A stretch of DNA of 64,000 nucleotides, taken from the NCBI RefSeq assembly GCF_003945595.2, contig NW_024104151.1, positions 950,501 through 1,014,500 of the forward strand. Direction: 5' to 3'. Under the pieces are notes generated by a model. That model was not told where the DNA came from and made no database searches. It saw nothing but the letters and a program-made list of their open reading frames with translations. The first letter of the stretch is position 1. Every line of letters begins with the position of its first letter. The position numbers and the translations under genes are program-made. Shown piece after piece: positions 23,320-36,663 of the stretch. Source of the DNA: Pipra filicauda (Eukaryota; Chordata; Aves; Passeriformes; Pipridae).

Positions 23320-24110
23320 ATCTCACAGACATTCGCTCCCGCTGTCCCCGACACCGCTACCTCAGCGAGGCAAGTAGGGCTCTGGAGTTTGTTCTGGCCG
23401 CGACGTGGCTTAGTGGACGGCGACCGACGCTCGGCGCAGCGACCGGAGCCCCGAGTGGCGGCGGGGAATATGGACACCGCCGGCCCCTGGGAGTCCCGGC
23501 CCGGCCCCGGCCCGCCCCCATGCTGGCCCCGAGCCGGTTTTCGGGCGTCTCCCCGGATGGCCCGGGGCTGCTCGCGCAATCCTCAGCTCGGACCCGGTCG
23601 AGCGGACTCGCGGGGTCGGGTCCCGCGGCCCCCAGGCCCGGCCCGACCACCCGCTCCGCAGGCGATGGGCTGCGGCCCCGCAGAGCGCCCGGTATCCGCC
23701 CCTCGCGGCGCGTTCTGGGGCCCCCACGCAGCGGGGTTCCCGCTCGGGCTCTGCTCCCCGTCCGCGGCGGGGCTGGTCGGGGCGCCACCAGCCGAGTGCT
23801 TAGGCGGCCCCGCGGGTCGCGGCGGGGCGGAGCGCTCGGCTCGGAGCCGCTCCAGCGCGGATCCCACCGGGCTCCCATCCTGCCCTCCGCGCGGATCTCC
23901 CCGTCCGTGAATGAGAGAGGCACGACAGCACCGCTATCGTCTGTCGCGGACGGCACGACAGAAAATGAGCACCTGACGGGGGGCTCCGAGGGATGCATCG
24001 TGGAGGAGCCGGGCCACCGTGATGAGAGCCCGTGGTGAGCCCGGGCGCGGCGGGACGGGCACGGCCGGGAGCAGAGTCGAAGTTATTGCTTGTCGGTCGT
24101 TTTCCTGTGC
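23320..24110. promoter_or_regulatory. CpG island upstream of LHX8 (second)
   Basis: Dense CpG sequence, with many CCCGG and GGCGG words, 1.2 kb upstream of the LHX8 start codon. No recognised coding content on either strand. It may contain an LHX8 transcription start or a divergent transcript. Confidence 0.7.
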
Positions 24111-24329
24111 CGTCAACGAGTTAATTCACGAGGTTGGTGTGCGCTCCGCGGAGAGCTGAGGGTTAGATTTCTATGAAATAACTCCCTTCCTGTGTACCTT
24201 TTCTCTCTGGAAATACTGCGGTAGGAGCCTACAAAGTCAGTCTCCGCATTGTGCCCCGCGACGATCGTGAGATTACGAGCAGCGGTAATTCATACTGCGG
24301 TGTTGGAGGAAAAGCAGTGTGCGGGAAAT

Positions 24330-24650
24330 CTCCGTGTTTTGTACCGTGTCCGGCGCCGGCTTCACCAGGAGACGAGCGGGTGCGGCTCCACTGGCCGCCC
24401 CGGTCTCCTCGCCCGCCCCCAGGTTCCGGGGCAGCCCCGCACAGTGCGAGGGTCTCCGCGGAGGCGGGGCAGTGGGACGCGCTGCGGGGGTGCGGTGCTT
24501 GTCGGGGCTCACCTGGGGCCTCCCCAAGGGCTGCGCAGGCTGGGTCAGCGGCCCCGGGGCGCGGGAGGTGCGAGGAGTCGAGAGGAAAACGCGTCCAGAG
24601 AACAGTCCGGCAGCAGAGCCGGGTTATTGCTATGGCCGGAGGGGCTTCGC
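24330..24650. promoter_or_regulatory. CpG island upstream of LHX8 (third)
   Basis: Another short block of high CpG density, separated from the previous one by about 200 bases of ordinary composition. No coding exon recognised. It is followed by a homeodomain-type TAATTA core near 24675. Confidence 0.6.
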
Positions 24651-25429
24651 GAGAGGCTAGCGGTTTTGCCGAGCTAATTAAGGAGAGGCGTTATTTCCGA
24701 GAAGAAACGCGATAACGTCTACAAGGTGGACGTGGAAAGTGCATGGGCTTACTTATCCAGGATTCACCCGTGCTTCGCCCGTGCACTTATATCACCCATC
24801 TCTCCGAAGACCAATCTAAACTTCATCGCTTAAATTACACGCCCTCGATATTTTAGTGAATATTTCCTGCATCGTTTTCTGAGGAGATGTAAACAGGCGG
24901 ACACGCAGTCTTTAGGGAATTCCCGACTCTGCGATCCCTGCTCTCCCGCTGCCGTCTCCATGCACATCGAAGGGACGTGCCCCCTTTTGGGGCGCCGGGT
25001 AGGACCCCGCGGGGAGTCATCGCAGTCCCGGAAGAGGAACCTGCCGAGGGACGGGCAGGGTGGCCCCGGTCTGGTCCTGCCGAGGCCGAGAGCGGAGCGA
25101 GAGACTCCAGCGGGACCCTCCGACAGGGACTGCGTCTGGTTCCAATACCTCCCTCTCAACAGTAAAGCCAAGGATATGTGTGGGTGGGAGCGCTCGCCAC
25201 TCACACACAGGAGAGATCTTTTAAATGTTTGACGGTGCACACAGCACGACGAAAATACTGAACGCGGAGAATTAGGGCTGTTTTAACGAGAGAGTGTTGG
25301 CATACGGACTCCACCAGAGACTGCACCGAACGCAAGTGCATGTGGCTGGGTGCTTCTCTCTGGAGTCTGTTCTCCCGCTAAAACAAGTCCTGTGAGACAT
25401 TAATACTGCCACTGTGGTCAGCTTGTGAT

Positions 25430-25670
25430 AAACGGGCACCGAGACCAGGGCCGCGGTGAGCCGGGCGCCCACTCCCGGCCGGTCCCGCCGGGCACGGCGC
25501 GGTCGGTGCTCGCGCGGCGCATCCTAGCGCCCGCCCGGCGGGTCCCTCCGCGCTGCCCGCGGGACGCGGCGGGGCGGGCGCGGCGCTGCGGGACCTCGCA
25601 GGGCCGTGGGGACAGCGGGGATGCGCGATTCCCGCAGCACACTGCCCCGCGCCCGCTCACACTCCCTCCC
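25430..25670. promoter_or_regulatory. CpG island upstream of LHX8 (fourth)
   Basis: About 240 bases with very high CpG density ending in a C-rich run near 25671-25681. A weaker CpG-rich patch precedes it at about 24980-25110. No recognised gene. Confidence 0.6.
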
Positions 25671-26299
25671 TCCCCCCCCCATCTGCTAGCAGGAGAGAGC
25701 AGGAGGGAGGGACGGCTGGGAGAGGGAAGCCCCGCACCCGTACGGGACGAGGTTCACTTTCTCGCAAGACCTCCTGTCTTGTCTCAGTCATCTCCTTACA
25801 CTACTTGGTGTCTGCACACCTGCAAGTATCCACAGATTTTCCATCTGTAGATCGCCGTTGTCTTGGGCTGTGGGGCCTGTGTGGGCTGGGGAAGAAGGAA
25901 CCGAATCAGTGTCCTCAGGCTTGCTCTCTCTTGAGTTTGCATCCCCAGTGGCTCCAGCCACTGGGAAAAGTTGCAGAGTTTGGACTAGCCCTGGATTCTT
26001 GGTCCTGAGCTGGTTTAACGAAAACCAAACGAATCTAGTCTCTTACCAATTATTTGTTTTCCAAATCAATGGAAAACAATGCACTTTCCTTGGGCCAGGC
26101 TGTCTGTCTCCGGTTTGTGGGTCCAGGATCTTCCAGAGCTACAGACATGCGGCTTTTGTTCACGGCTTTTCCAGTGTGGAGCTCTGTGTTGCTTAATCTT
26201 GAGCGACGAGATCAGTCTAAGGGCAAAATTTCTCTTTCTTAACTGGATTCCTGAGCCAGTGGTTCCTGTACCAACACCCAGAACTTGATGCATTTTGTT

Positions 26300-26370
26300 G
26301 GTTCTTTTTTAGTCTTTTGTTTGTTTTGGTTTTTTTTTGTTCGTGTTTTTTTTTCTTTTTGTTTTTAATT
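26300..26370. repeat. T/G-rich low-complexity tract
   Basis: Runs of T broken by G, with words such as TTTGTTTGTTTTGG. Simple sequence. Confidence 0.8.
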
Positions 26371-26984
26371 ATTTCTTCCCTTCAGAAAGAAAACCTAGGG
26401 GACAGGGAGCACAGAAGGCAAGAAAGGAGTCAGTGGGATGCAGCCCTGCATCTTTTTACAGCGCTGGTTCTTGCACTGCGGGGGGAAGCGCAGGGAGTAA
26501 TTGTGGCATCTCAGTGTGTAACTGCAATATTTTTTTCTTCATTTATTCAAATCTACTTATTTCCCCTTTTGGTCGCTGTACTCTGAACACGTTATCTGGA
26601 TGAAACCCGTATGTGTTCAAATCAAGTGTTGCATGTCTGCGTTCCTGAAATCGCGGTGAACACTTCGTCTAGAAGTTGACTTTTTAGGCGTCTGCTAATT
26701 ATGTCACGCTGTCACTCAGGGAAAGTGCTGGGGACAGAGGAAATTAGAACAGTGATCGTATTATGTAAAAGAGCATTTGCCTTAATGGAAGGCAAAGCCA
26801 AGCTGGAAACCATGGCGAGTTGTTTATAAATACAGTCACAACGTTGTAAGGATGTCCTGGTTTCGGTGAGCACGGTAACTCCGTGCTGGAGGACCCGTAA
26901 GGTTCCGCCGAGCTATTGGATCTGCCCACCTGATTCCTTTCGCTTCTGTTTATGCGATGAATAAACACTCTCTGACAGGAGACC

Positions 26985-27990
26985 CGGGACCGCCTGTGCC
27001 GGGGGAGTCGGGGGGCCGCGGGGTCGCAGTAGGCTCGGAAGGTTTTCAGCTCCTTCGCCCACCGTCGATGTGGACAAGGGACCCCGCGAGCGGGTTGGGG
27101 GCACTGCCGGAACTCCCGCCCTGGACGGGCTTCGCAAAACACCGGAGTGCGGCGGCAGGAGGGCTTCCCCGGGAGTGATCTCTGAGCCCAGTGGGCTATC
27201 CAGCTGCTCCGATCCCTGCTCCGCCCGGGCCGGGCCTGGTTGGGGTCGGTGCCACCGACGGCCGGGCGCACCGGTGGCTCCCCGCAGCTCGCTCCACAGG
27301 ACGCAGCGCGGCCCTTAGCAGGGGGTGCTGCGCCGGGACCCGGGCAGGTATATTATGAGAACCCTCTATCCTCCCGGCTCCCCCGCGGAGCCCGTTCTCG
27401 GTGGGTTCGGGGTCCCACCCGGCAGCGGCGCGGACACCGTGTCCGCGGGGCTGGGCGTGCGCTCCTCCCGGCACCGTGAGCGGCACACACCGCCCACTCC
27501 CCGGGGCTCACAGGGCCCCGCTCCGGTCCCGCCTCGGCTCTCGTACAAGCCTGCTCCGGCCCCGCGGGCCGCGATCGCTGCCGGGGCCGCAGCGCTGGAA
27601 GGACGGAGGTTGCGGGAAACGACGCATAGAAGAGGGGGCGGCTTGAGGCGCGACAGCGGCCGACGACAGAGAGTGGCCGGCGGCGGTGCCGGGCGGGATG
27701 GGCCGGGTCGGCCCGGGACCCTCCGTGGCCCCGGGAACGGCTCGACGGGCGCCTGGTCCGGGCCGAACGGGCGGGCAGCCGCGGGGGCAGAGCCGGGGCT
27801 GCAGCCTGTTCCTGGCCGCACTGGCGATTGCCCCGCATAGGGCAAAGGCGAGTGGCAGCCCAGCAGCGCCACCGGCTGCGGGTCCCCTCGGAGGAGGCTG
27901 CCTCGGGCTCCACGGTACTCTCCCGGGTGTGAGCCCTGCTCCAAGGGCCGGACACAGCCCGCCGTGGGGGCCCAGGCAGTCACCGCTTGT
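26985..27990. promoter_or_regulatory. CpG island upstream of LHX8 (fifth, about 1 kb)
   Basis: The largest island away from the coding exons, 5-6 kb upstream of the LHX8 ATG. Overlapping open frames of 170-220 codons on both strands are of GC-driven, Arg/Pro/Gly/Ala-rich composition with no domain I recognise. It may be an alternative LHX8 promoter, the start of a divergent non-coding transcript, or a Polycomb-type element. Confidence 0.65.
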
Positions 27991-29125
27991 GAGGAACTAC
28001 AGCTCCCCTCCTCACAGAACGGCAAATGCTTTTCAGAGAAAAATAGTATTTTCTACCTCGGGATCAAATCCCGCCTCTTTCTCGCGTCCAGGGCTGTGCG
28101 CTGCTAAGCCGGTTGCAGGATGCAGTCCTACGTCTTCTCCCCTCACGCAAACACCGTGCACTGAGCGTGCCACAACCTTTGAAATGTGCTTTGCTTTTGC
28201 TTTACACTTATCCAGGGATTTCTAAGTCGCTGGATTTCAATTTTTCAGAGCCTAGTTGCAGACGAGTTCAAGGGACTTCTCCTCAAGTGGTGCTTAGCTT
28301 GGTAAAAACGGGGAATCGAGGTGGTTTGCTACCCCTGATACTTGAATGTTACTGTCTCCCTAAACACGGGCCACTGTTGGAAATTTGGGCTGTTCCACAG
28401 CGATATGAACGGCTTTGGTTGTTTTACGACAGTGACACTGCGCAGAGCATGTTACAACGAGCACCTCACTGCACCCTCAGTGCACCTTCTTTCGGCGTAT
28501 CAGTATGACTGACTGTTCTTGGCAATGTGAGTTCAAGGGCAGATTCAACTTTCAAAATCTTCCCAGCTAATTTATGACTTTACATGTTGATAAAGTGTTC
28601 AGTGTGTGTATGAAAATGAAAATGTCTGTTAAAAACCGAGTGCATTTGGGACTAACTAGCTAGAGATGTTTTGTTTAGTAAGTGAGCAAATTGGGAAGGG
28701 AGCTCATGAAAAAAGGTGATTCATTCATACCAGGTCTGAAAAACACAGTGAGCCTCCAGAAACAAGATCCCGGTTTGCTGCCCACAGGTTACAATTGCTG
28801 AAATGTTTGCATGCGGCTACAAGTAAATCAAGATTTACAGTTTCATGACTGGCGTGTACAAAGTGCTACTGTAATGCTCTGAAATAAAATACATTTCTTT
28901 GGAAAGTGCAGAGGCTGCAGGTGTTTACTGCAGTGTTTTAAGTAGAAACAAGAAATCTTATTCCTCTCTTGGTGTTTATAATTTTTACACTGATACGGTT
29001 ACATTAACTCTTGACTGACACTCACAAAACTATCTGGGAGAATTTTACCTGGTGCCAGAGTGATGTTGCTCTGGAGGAGAATGAAGTGCCTGAACAGCAT
29101 GTGTTTCTGCCCAGACATATTTTAT

Positions 29126-29151
29126 TTTTTTTTTTTTTTTTTTTTTTTTTT
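29126..29151. repeat. Poly(T) tract
   Basis: An almost uninterrupted run of about 25 T. On the - strand it would be an A tail, but no retrocopy body is recognised beside it. Confidence 0.85.
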
Positions 29152-32100
29152 GAGTTTAATGTTTGAAAGCAGTCCAGTGCTTCTGGGCAGGGGAAAGATG
29201 GGAGAAATGTCATGTTAAGTTTAACACAACTCTCTTCGTTAACCTGCTCGTTTTGAGCTGTTTTCTGAGTTTAACTAACCTGTTCACACAGGAAAACACG
29301 CTGGTCAGGATTTAAAATGCATCTGTGAGCACATGGTGGCTTTAGGAAAAATCATTTTTCTGTGGTACCTTAGTTATAATTGTTGGACATCTGGATCCAG
29401 TGTTGCTGCCATCAGCAGCTATCATGTCTTTGCTTTTGAAGGACAGCAAGGAAATATTTCACTAGGCCCATGTTAAAAAAAGAAATAAAAAAGTAACAGA
29501 AGAGGCTGATTACTTGAGGAGCATATTAAATTTCCTGGTTGCACATATAGGAGCAATCTTGTTCACCTCACTGCTCTACGCAAAACTACTCATCCCTTTT
29601 GTGGGGCCCAGGTGCCTCCATGCTCTCAGTATGAACTCTCAGTACCTTTTGTACTGCACAACAAAAGTCTGACAGAAAATGAATTTTTTTACTGGTGATC
29701 TAAGATAATATTCTGTTCATTGCTTCAGGTTGAGATTGCAGAAGGAGAAGAGAGTGACAGAGGGAATCACTGGAGGTTTTAAAGGCAACTGCTTGTTTTA
29801 ATATGTACAAACACTGAAAGATGAGTCAGCTCTGGCTGATTACCTGGAAAAAGCCTTACATAAAGAAGCACTTCATCATTTAATGTTTTGCTATTCCTTG
29901 GTACTATCTGAATGTCGGTGCTTGAGCAAGAGAAGAATTATTTCTCTAACTCTCTGGGAGAGAAGGTCTGATGGATGAAAGAAAACTTAGAATTCAGCAA
30001 AGCACTGACTTGCCATCAGAGTTATACAGACTATAATACTGGCACTATTCTACCTCTCTGTTATAAATATCCAAATGTTCACATCCTCATCAATCAGCCC
30101 CTGATGGCTTTGAGAGGCAGGTTTACAAAACAAAGTATGCAGTGGTCCCATGCTTGGCTTGCTGAGCCAGAGCACCATAAAAATGCAGCCCTTGCACTTC
30201 CCTGTCCTGCTCACTGAAAGGCTCACAATGTGTGGAGCCCTCTTGGGCTAGAGCCCAGGATTTTGGCAAATGGAAAGACAACCTTCTGAATGCCTGCCTG
30301 CCTTGAGCCTGCCACAGCAGCAGCTGTGAGGTCATCAGAGTCTGTCTCGTTTTGCCTTCTATGTGGCTTCAAGCAGAGTGGGAGACAGGGCCCCTCTCTG
30401 CCTTATTTCCTGCTTATATACACTGCAGTAATTTTTGTTATGTTTCTACTGTGGGAATCTGCACTTTCTTGTGAGACAAAATCATAGAGAGTTCAGAAAT
30501 GGAAATTACGTTAATCCCACCTTCACTGCATTCCACTTGGTGTATCTGCAGTTCATACCAGTGTTCTGGGGGATTTTCGTACTGATGGTTGATCACACCC
30601 TGTGTTCCCATGATGCTGCTTCATGTCTGAATATTGGTGTAAAATAGGATATGCATAGCAAGTATGGGAATCCCATAGCAAGTATTTCAGACAGCTAAAT
30701 CTCTGCAGGGGGACAAGAGGATAACATATGGATTCTATTCAGAGCTAGAAGCTTTAAGTGTGCTATTCAGTTATCATACGTATGACTAGATGAGATATGC
30801 AAGAAGAATGGTGTCTGACCAGACAGCTTTTACATCTAAAGACCAAGGAAGGTGTTGGTAAAACAGACCCCTTCCTATATCAAATGAAAATGAATGTAGG
30901 TTCAGAATGTTTATTGGTGCATCAGAGACATGAAATTATCAAATGTGCAGTGCCTGTCTAACCACAAATGAGTCTTGTACAGCAGGCAAAGGCACTAGCT
31001 AGGACTCATCCCTGCAGTAAGATGGTGACTGGTCTGTTCTGATGACACTTTTTGACAGGACATAGTTCACTGATATGCTTGCCAAACTGACAGACAAGGT
31101 ACCTTTCTCACTGCCTGCTGCCCTGGTAGTAGGTAAGAGCTCTCTCTGCAATATTTCATTTATGCTGTTGTTTGCCATCTGGAGAATTTGTGGCTAACAT
31201 TGTGGCTAATATCTTTGGTGCATTCCAGGGGAGCAACGCTTTTTCTCTGGTGTCAGACTGGCTGAAGATCAACAGCTATGTGGCAGACCCCCTTTCTTTG
31301 ACTTCTTGTTTGTGCTGCATGCAGCCTCAGGCTCTGGCTCCAGTCAAGCTCCAGAAGCAGCCTGGCAGTGCAAGTTCACATTTGCCTTCTGGTAGAGGCT
31401 CGTCCGCCCATGCAGAGAGAGAAGTCTGGACACCACTTGTAGAAAAAGGAGATGAGAGACTCATGAACTGCATTAAGGTGGTGGGAGAGCATCTAGACCA
31501 TCCAGCAAATCATGGGCTTCCTGTTATGTTTCTTTTCTGCTTTGTGGCAGGGTTACGACTTCTAGGCCAGGACTTATGTGATGACTCTCAATGGGTACAG
31601 GTGGAACATATACATCAGTGGGCAGGGAGTTATAGTGTCTGCGTGTGTGTGAAGGTGGGCTAATTTGGAAGACCTAAAAGGGATTAATAACTCCTGGACC
31701 TCTAGTTGTCACGTTCACATGATATGGTGTGTGATGGGAAGAAATGTGCCGAAGCTCAGCCCTCTGGTGCTGTCACACTGTGGGCAGCTCAGCGTGTCCC
31801 TCCTGTGTGTCCACGCGCGGTGCAGTCCCGGCCCCCCTGCACGGTCAGAGCCTCTCTCTGCCGCTGTGCTGGGCACCAGCCCCGGCCCCACAGCACAGCT
31901 GCTGCTCTGGTCACAGCAGTGCTCACGTCTGGCTTTGGCTGGTGTCTTCCGAGTGAGTGCTTTGACCCTCAAATGGGATTTGTGGGCCCCGTGTCTGATT
32001 GCTGCCTGGGCATGTGCAATGCCTTAGATAGAGATGTAAGTCTGGGTTCCATGTGGGTGCTTAAAAATGAACAAAGTAGACTGCCTGGGGGTGAGGTGCC

Positions 32101-32479
32101 TTGCAGAAGTGTCAACACCAAACACAAGGGAGGTGTCAGGTCAACAGAACATTTCTGTCTTTCTCTTTTTTTAGCAAATGTCAGACCTTCCCCATCCTTA
32201 GGCTAATGTCTTTCTGTATATTGTACGTTGTAGTTAAAGCTTTCTTGCACTAATTATTCTAAGTAGTATATCTTGTGTAATCATCTTTGCACAGTCCTGA
32301 AATTACTGAGCAGGTTCCTAGCCAGAAGTCCTAAGAAGCAGTGGAAGAATTTACCTTGGAATCAGTGGGGACCGTGCACTCTACACCTTTCTCAGCTCAT
32401 ACAAAATAAAAAAACCCTTTGTTTTGTTTTGATTTTATCTAGACTTAGCAATTTATGATTAGGATTTAAAGAGAGGACT

Positions 32480-32590
32480 TAAAATTACTTAATTGTGTTT
32501 TGTGTACTTATTTAACACTGCAAGCAAAATAAATTAGAACGGGATTAATTCATTTTAATTTGCTGTTGTTACTAATTATATAATTAAGAC
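32480..32590. promoter_or_regulatory. Cluster of TAAT-core sites (candidate enhancer)
   Basis: About 110 bases with at least seven TAAT or ATTA cores, among them ATTAAT, CTAATTA and TAATTA, in non-repetitive sequence. Such clusters are common in conserved enhancers of developmental genes, but also arise by chance in AT-rich DNA. Confidence 0.25.
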
Positions 32591-35500
32591 CTCAAATCCA
32601 GTAACACTTTTATTTAAGTAGAAAAAATATGTTTTAAAATAGGTATGTAAGAGAAATAGAATTTATTTTCAGGGTCAGTCTTAAAAAATCACACTACCTA
32701 TATTCTGGATCCTGCTTTCTCTGCAGTTCATATCACTAAAGAAGTTCTGCTCAGTGCAGCAGGAGCATCCCTTCTTTCTAGCTCTGCTGTCTTTTCTTAG
32801 GGTTTGTAGAGACTGTATTTTTACTATAAATGAAAATTAAGAACCAAGTATGTTTGCACCAGTTTGGTTTGGCAAATGGACTTGTTTTTGCCCACTGCAT
32901 TTTGATACCGAGAGTTGTTAGTGTAGTGCAGCCTGCTCTGCAAGTGCATCTTTGCTGTTTCATTGGCTGCAACATCTCTCACTTTGTCACAGGGCATGAG
33001 GCAAGTCATTCCTTCTGCCTCACTTTCAGAGAGTAGTTATACAGTTTCTGACAACAGAAAGTTCATAATTCATTTCAGATCAGTTGAGATCAGCTGCTCC
33101 CACAAAGTGTATTTATCAGGGTTTGTGCCAGGTGCACATTAAGGCCAGGAGGCTCCTTCTAGCTTGGTCCAGCAGACAGAAGAACTCTCACTTTTTCCAG
33201 GGTCACCTGAAGCGCTATCCTCCTATGCTGAGAGCCTGTGGGTCACAGTGGTGCAGGATTTGTCTGTTTATGACCCTCTTTCTGTTGTTTTAGATGTGAG
33301 GTAATATCTGGGCAAAAGCACAGGCTCTGGATCTGATGCAAAGGACTTGAAAATCTGTGGTCAGGAATGAAGAAGGAAACAGAATTAGACCAACTCAGTG
33401 CACAGAAGCGATGGTGTAAATATGTTCTGGGCTACATACCTATGCTTCTTTCCATTTAAGTTCCCAAATAAACCCAGTTATTTTAGGGAAGCCTTGAAAG
33501 ACTAATGGATGCAGTTATAGGTGTAATATCTTCCTCTGCAATTGGCATGCTGGAGGCAGGGGTTATTTTAAGGTTATAGACGTGCAGTTTGCAACACTAA
33601 TAAACAGTCATGGGGATAGATGATATAAAGACACGTGCATTGAAGAGCAGGTTTGGCACTCCATTTCTCACTGTCTGTTCAGAGCTCTGCCCTGCAATCT
33701 GAAACCACAAGGCCCAGCAATAGTGTCTGTATACCTTGTGCAAGAGTTCAACAATCTGCCATGCGCATCTGAAAAAGGATAATCTAGTCCCTGCTGGCCC
33801 CACATGTGGCTTGTCTTGCTCAGGGTGAAGACAATGAGCCTATTTGACAGGGATGGGCTGGGCATGCTGCCATCAGCACAGGACATCATCTATGCGTGGT
33901 GCTTCTAATGAAGGTTTCTGCCGTATCAGTCACTTACCTGCTAGGTGGGTATTTGAAGATGGGATGTTTAGCACAATATCCTGTTCCACAGTTCTGAATG
34001 GAAAATGTGCTCTAATACTCAGGGCATGTTGCAGTGGCCTGGCTGAGGTGATCCACACTATCCTGCCTGTGTGCTGGTGAGATCCACGCCTATGCCCATG
34101 GCAGACTGGGACAGGGCAGGGTGGGAGGGGGCCTGGGGGAGGCTGGAGCTGAGGGTGCCAGCCCCCAGGGGCTACTCGTGTGCACAGAGCAGCAAGAGCC
34201 AGCGTGTGGCCTGGGGGAGCGGCTCCATTCATGGAGAGAAAGGGGGGTGTGACACTGCAGCACAGGGCTGCATAGCTGCTGCCCTCAGTGTGTGTTAGTC
34301 CTGTTCTGCAGAGAAACCATCACTGGTTTAGTTAGCTGTGCAGAACTTGGCCTCTGGGATACTTCGAGGCTTTTTGACTTTCTCTGCACAGAGCAGACCA
34401 ATTTTGGGTAAAACCACCCCTCCCAGACTGGAGGCACAGTCATTCAATTTATTGCATTTTCAGATAGTTCAGACTCCTCTTAATTTCATTTCTGAGAAAG
34501 GCCTCTTAGACAAATGGTTTAGTTCATATAATGTGTTACAGTTTTGGATGCAAAAGCTACTTTTGTATTTAGTGATGACAAGTGTGGAAGGTCTGTGTTT
34601 AAAAAGCAGATTCCAGCCCTGTTCCTGTAACAATCCCATGATCCTCACTGTGTCAAAGTGCCTGCTGCCTTCAGCCTGAGTAATGACCGCAGGATTGGGT
34701 TTCTCTCTGCAGATTTCAGGTTTCTCGTGGAAGTATGCATGTACTCAGATGAAATACATATGTTTGTCTGCTAAGGTATGGTTATGCTGACATTTTAGAT
34801 ATGCTGAGTGAAAGAGTATAAGAGCACAGCCCTAACCGGGCAGCTCTTGGCAGCCAATCAGGCGAGCAAGGGGTGTTCCCAGGACCATTTGTGGGTGATT
34901 TAAACAGCTCTAGGGAGTGTGAGTGACCCAGAGCTCAACGAACAAGGGCATTGGCACAGCACTTTGAGCAGGAAGGGCACAGCCACCCTCCCAGCTCCTG
35001 GTGGTGGGTTATGTGTTAGATGTGGCTGTGGTGGGGTTTTTTTGTTATTTTTCCCTCCCAATTTGACTAGATCCTCAATGGTTTACAAATGCTCAAAAGC
35101 CATTGCTGCTGCTGCTAGCAGGAGTGTGGTGACCCAGACAGAACTCCCCAAGAAGCATGAAACTGTCCAGGTCACTGGCTGCAGGGAGTGTCTGAGCCTC
35201 GTGTTAGTACCAGAGGACAGTGCAAAAGACACCTGTCTCTACCCTGTACTTCAGCCTATTCAGGATGCTGATTCAGAGAGTACCTTGGGAAACAGCCTTT
35301 AAAAACAAAGGGGTCCAGGAAGGATGGACATACTTCAACAAAGAAATCTTGAAGGCACAGGACCAGGCTGTCCCTATGTGCCAAAAGATGAGCTGGCAGG
35401 GAAGATGACTGGCCTGGCTGGGCAGGGAGTTTTTGCAGGAATTCAGAGAAAAAGGAGGGTGTGTCACCTTTGGAAAAAGGGGCAGGCAAGTCAGGAAGTG

Positions 35501-35699
35501 TTTAAGCATGTTGTTAAATCATGTAGAAAGAAAATTAGAAAGGCAAAAGCTCAATTAGAACTTAATCTGGCCACTTCTGTAAAGGATAATAAAAAGTGCT
35601 TTTATAAATACTTTAATAGCAGAAGGAGGGGCAAGGAGGATGGAGGGTGGGGGGAAATATAGTTAGGCGAGGAAAAGGCTGAGGTGCTTAACACCTTCT

Positions 35700-36065
35700 T
35701 TGCCTCAATTTTCAACAATAAGACAGATCATCCCCAGGACAGCTGAGCTGGTAGAAAGGGACGGGGAGCTGAATAGCTCCCCCGTAAGCCAGGAGGAAGC
35801 AGTGAGTGACCTGCTAAGCCACTTAGATGCTCACAGGTCTATGGGAGCAGATGGGATCTATCCTAGGGTGATAAGAGAGCTGGCAGAAGAGCTCACCAAG
35901 CCTCCCTCCATCATTTATAATCAGTCCTGGCTCACTGGGGAGGTCCCAGATGACTGGAATTTGGGCAATGTGACACTCATCCACGAGAAGGGCCAGAAGG
36001 AGGATCTGAGAAACTACAGACCTGTCAGCCTGACCTCAGTGCACAGCAAGGTTATGGAACAGATC
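35700..36065 (+). pseudogene. CR1 ORF2 remnant: reverse-transcriptase fingers part
   Basis: An open stretch encoding the N-terminal part of the CR1 reverse transcriptase, with the segments [39 protein letters not shown] and [10 protein letters not shown]. It belongs to the CR1 copy and continues a frame-shifted piece starting near 35320. The sequence breaks off after KVMEQIM, before the catalytic Asp-Asp motif. Confidence 0.9.
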
Positions 36066-36663
36066 ATGGGGGGAGTGTGGATCTGCTGGAGGGTAGGAGG
36101 GCTCTGCAGAGGGACCTGGACAGGCTGGATAGATGGGCTGAGTCCAACGGTATGGGGTTCAGCAAGGCCAAGTGCCAGGTCCTGCACTTTGGCCACAACA
36201 ACCCCATACAGTGCTACAGGCCAGGGACAGAGTGGCTGGAGAGCAGCCAGGCAGAAAGGGACCTGGGGGTACTGGTTGACAGCAGCTGAACATGAGCCAG
36301 CAGTGTGCCCAGGTGGCCAAGAAGGCCAATGGCATCCTGGCCTGTATCAGGAACAGTGTGGCCAGCAGGACCAGGGAAGTGATTCTTCCCCTGTACTCAG
36401 CGCTGGTGAGGCCACACCTGGAGTACTGTGTCCAGTTCTGGGCCCCTCAGTTCAGGAAGGATACTGAGGTGCTGGAGCAGGTCCAGAGAAGAGCAACGAG
36501 GCTGGTGAAGGGACTGGAGCACAAACCCTATGAGGAGAGGCTGAGGGAGCTGGGGTTGTTTAGCCTGGAGAAGAGGAGGCTCAGGGGAGACCTTCTCACT
36601 CTCTACAACTCCCTGAAAGGAGGTTGTAGCCAGGTGGGTGTCGGTCTCTTCTCCCAGCAGTAG
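36066..36663 (+). pseudogene. CR1 ORF2 remnant: C-terminal part
   Basis: Two frames carry the CR1 ORF2 C-terminal region. The first (about 36077-36289) includes [20 protein letters not shown] and [12 protein letters not shown]. After a TGA, a second stretch (36292-36663) holds [20 protein letters not shown] and LRPHLEYC-like words, then [16 protein letters not shown]. The part is joined directly to the RT fingers by an internal deletion at about 36065. Confidence 0.9.

Larger units (their letters stand above)
28000..34814. other. Upstream intergenic region, no gene recognised
   Basis: No convincing exon. A 163-codon open frame at 31172-31663 (+) has no recognisable domain and is probably chance. 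The stretch contains a T tract at about 29126-29151 and an AT-rich cluster of homeodomain-type cores at about 32480-32590. Confidence 0.55.

Noticed and set aside
23157..28225. Many open frames of 100-220 codons on both strands in the upstream CpG islands
   Set aside because: Stop codons are rare at this GC content; the predicted proteins are of compositional Arg/Pro/Gly type and mutually overlapping.
31172..31663. 163-codon open frame on the + strand
   Set aside because: No recognisable domain, no splice context and no CpG or promoter signal; compatible with chance.
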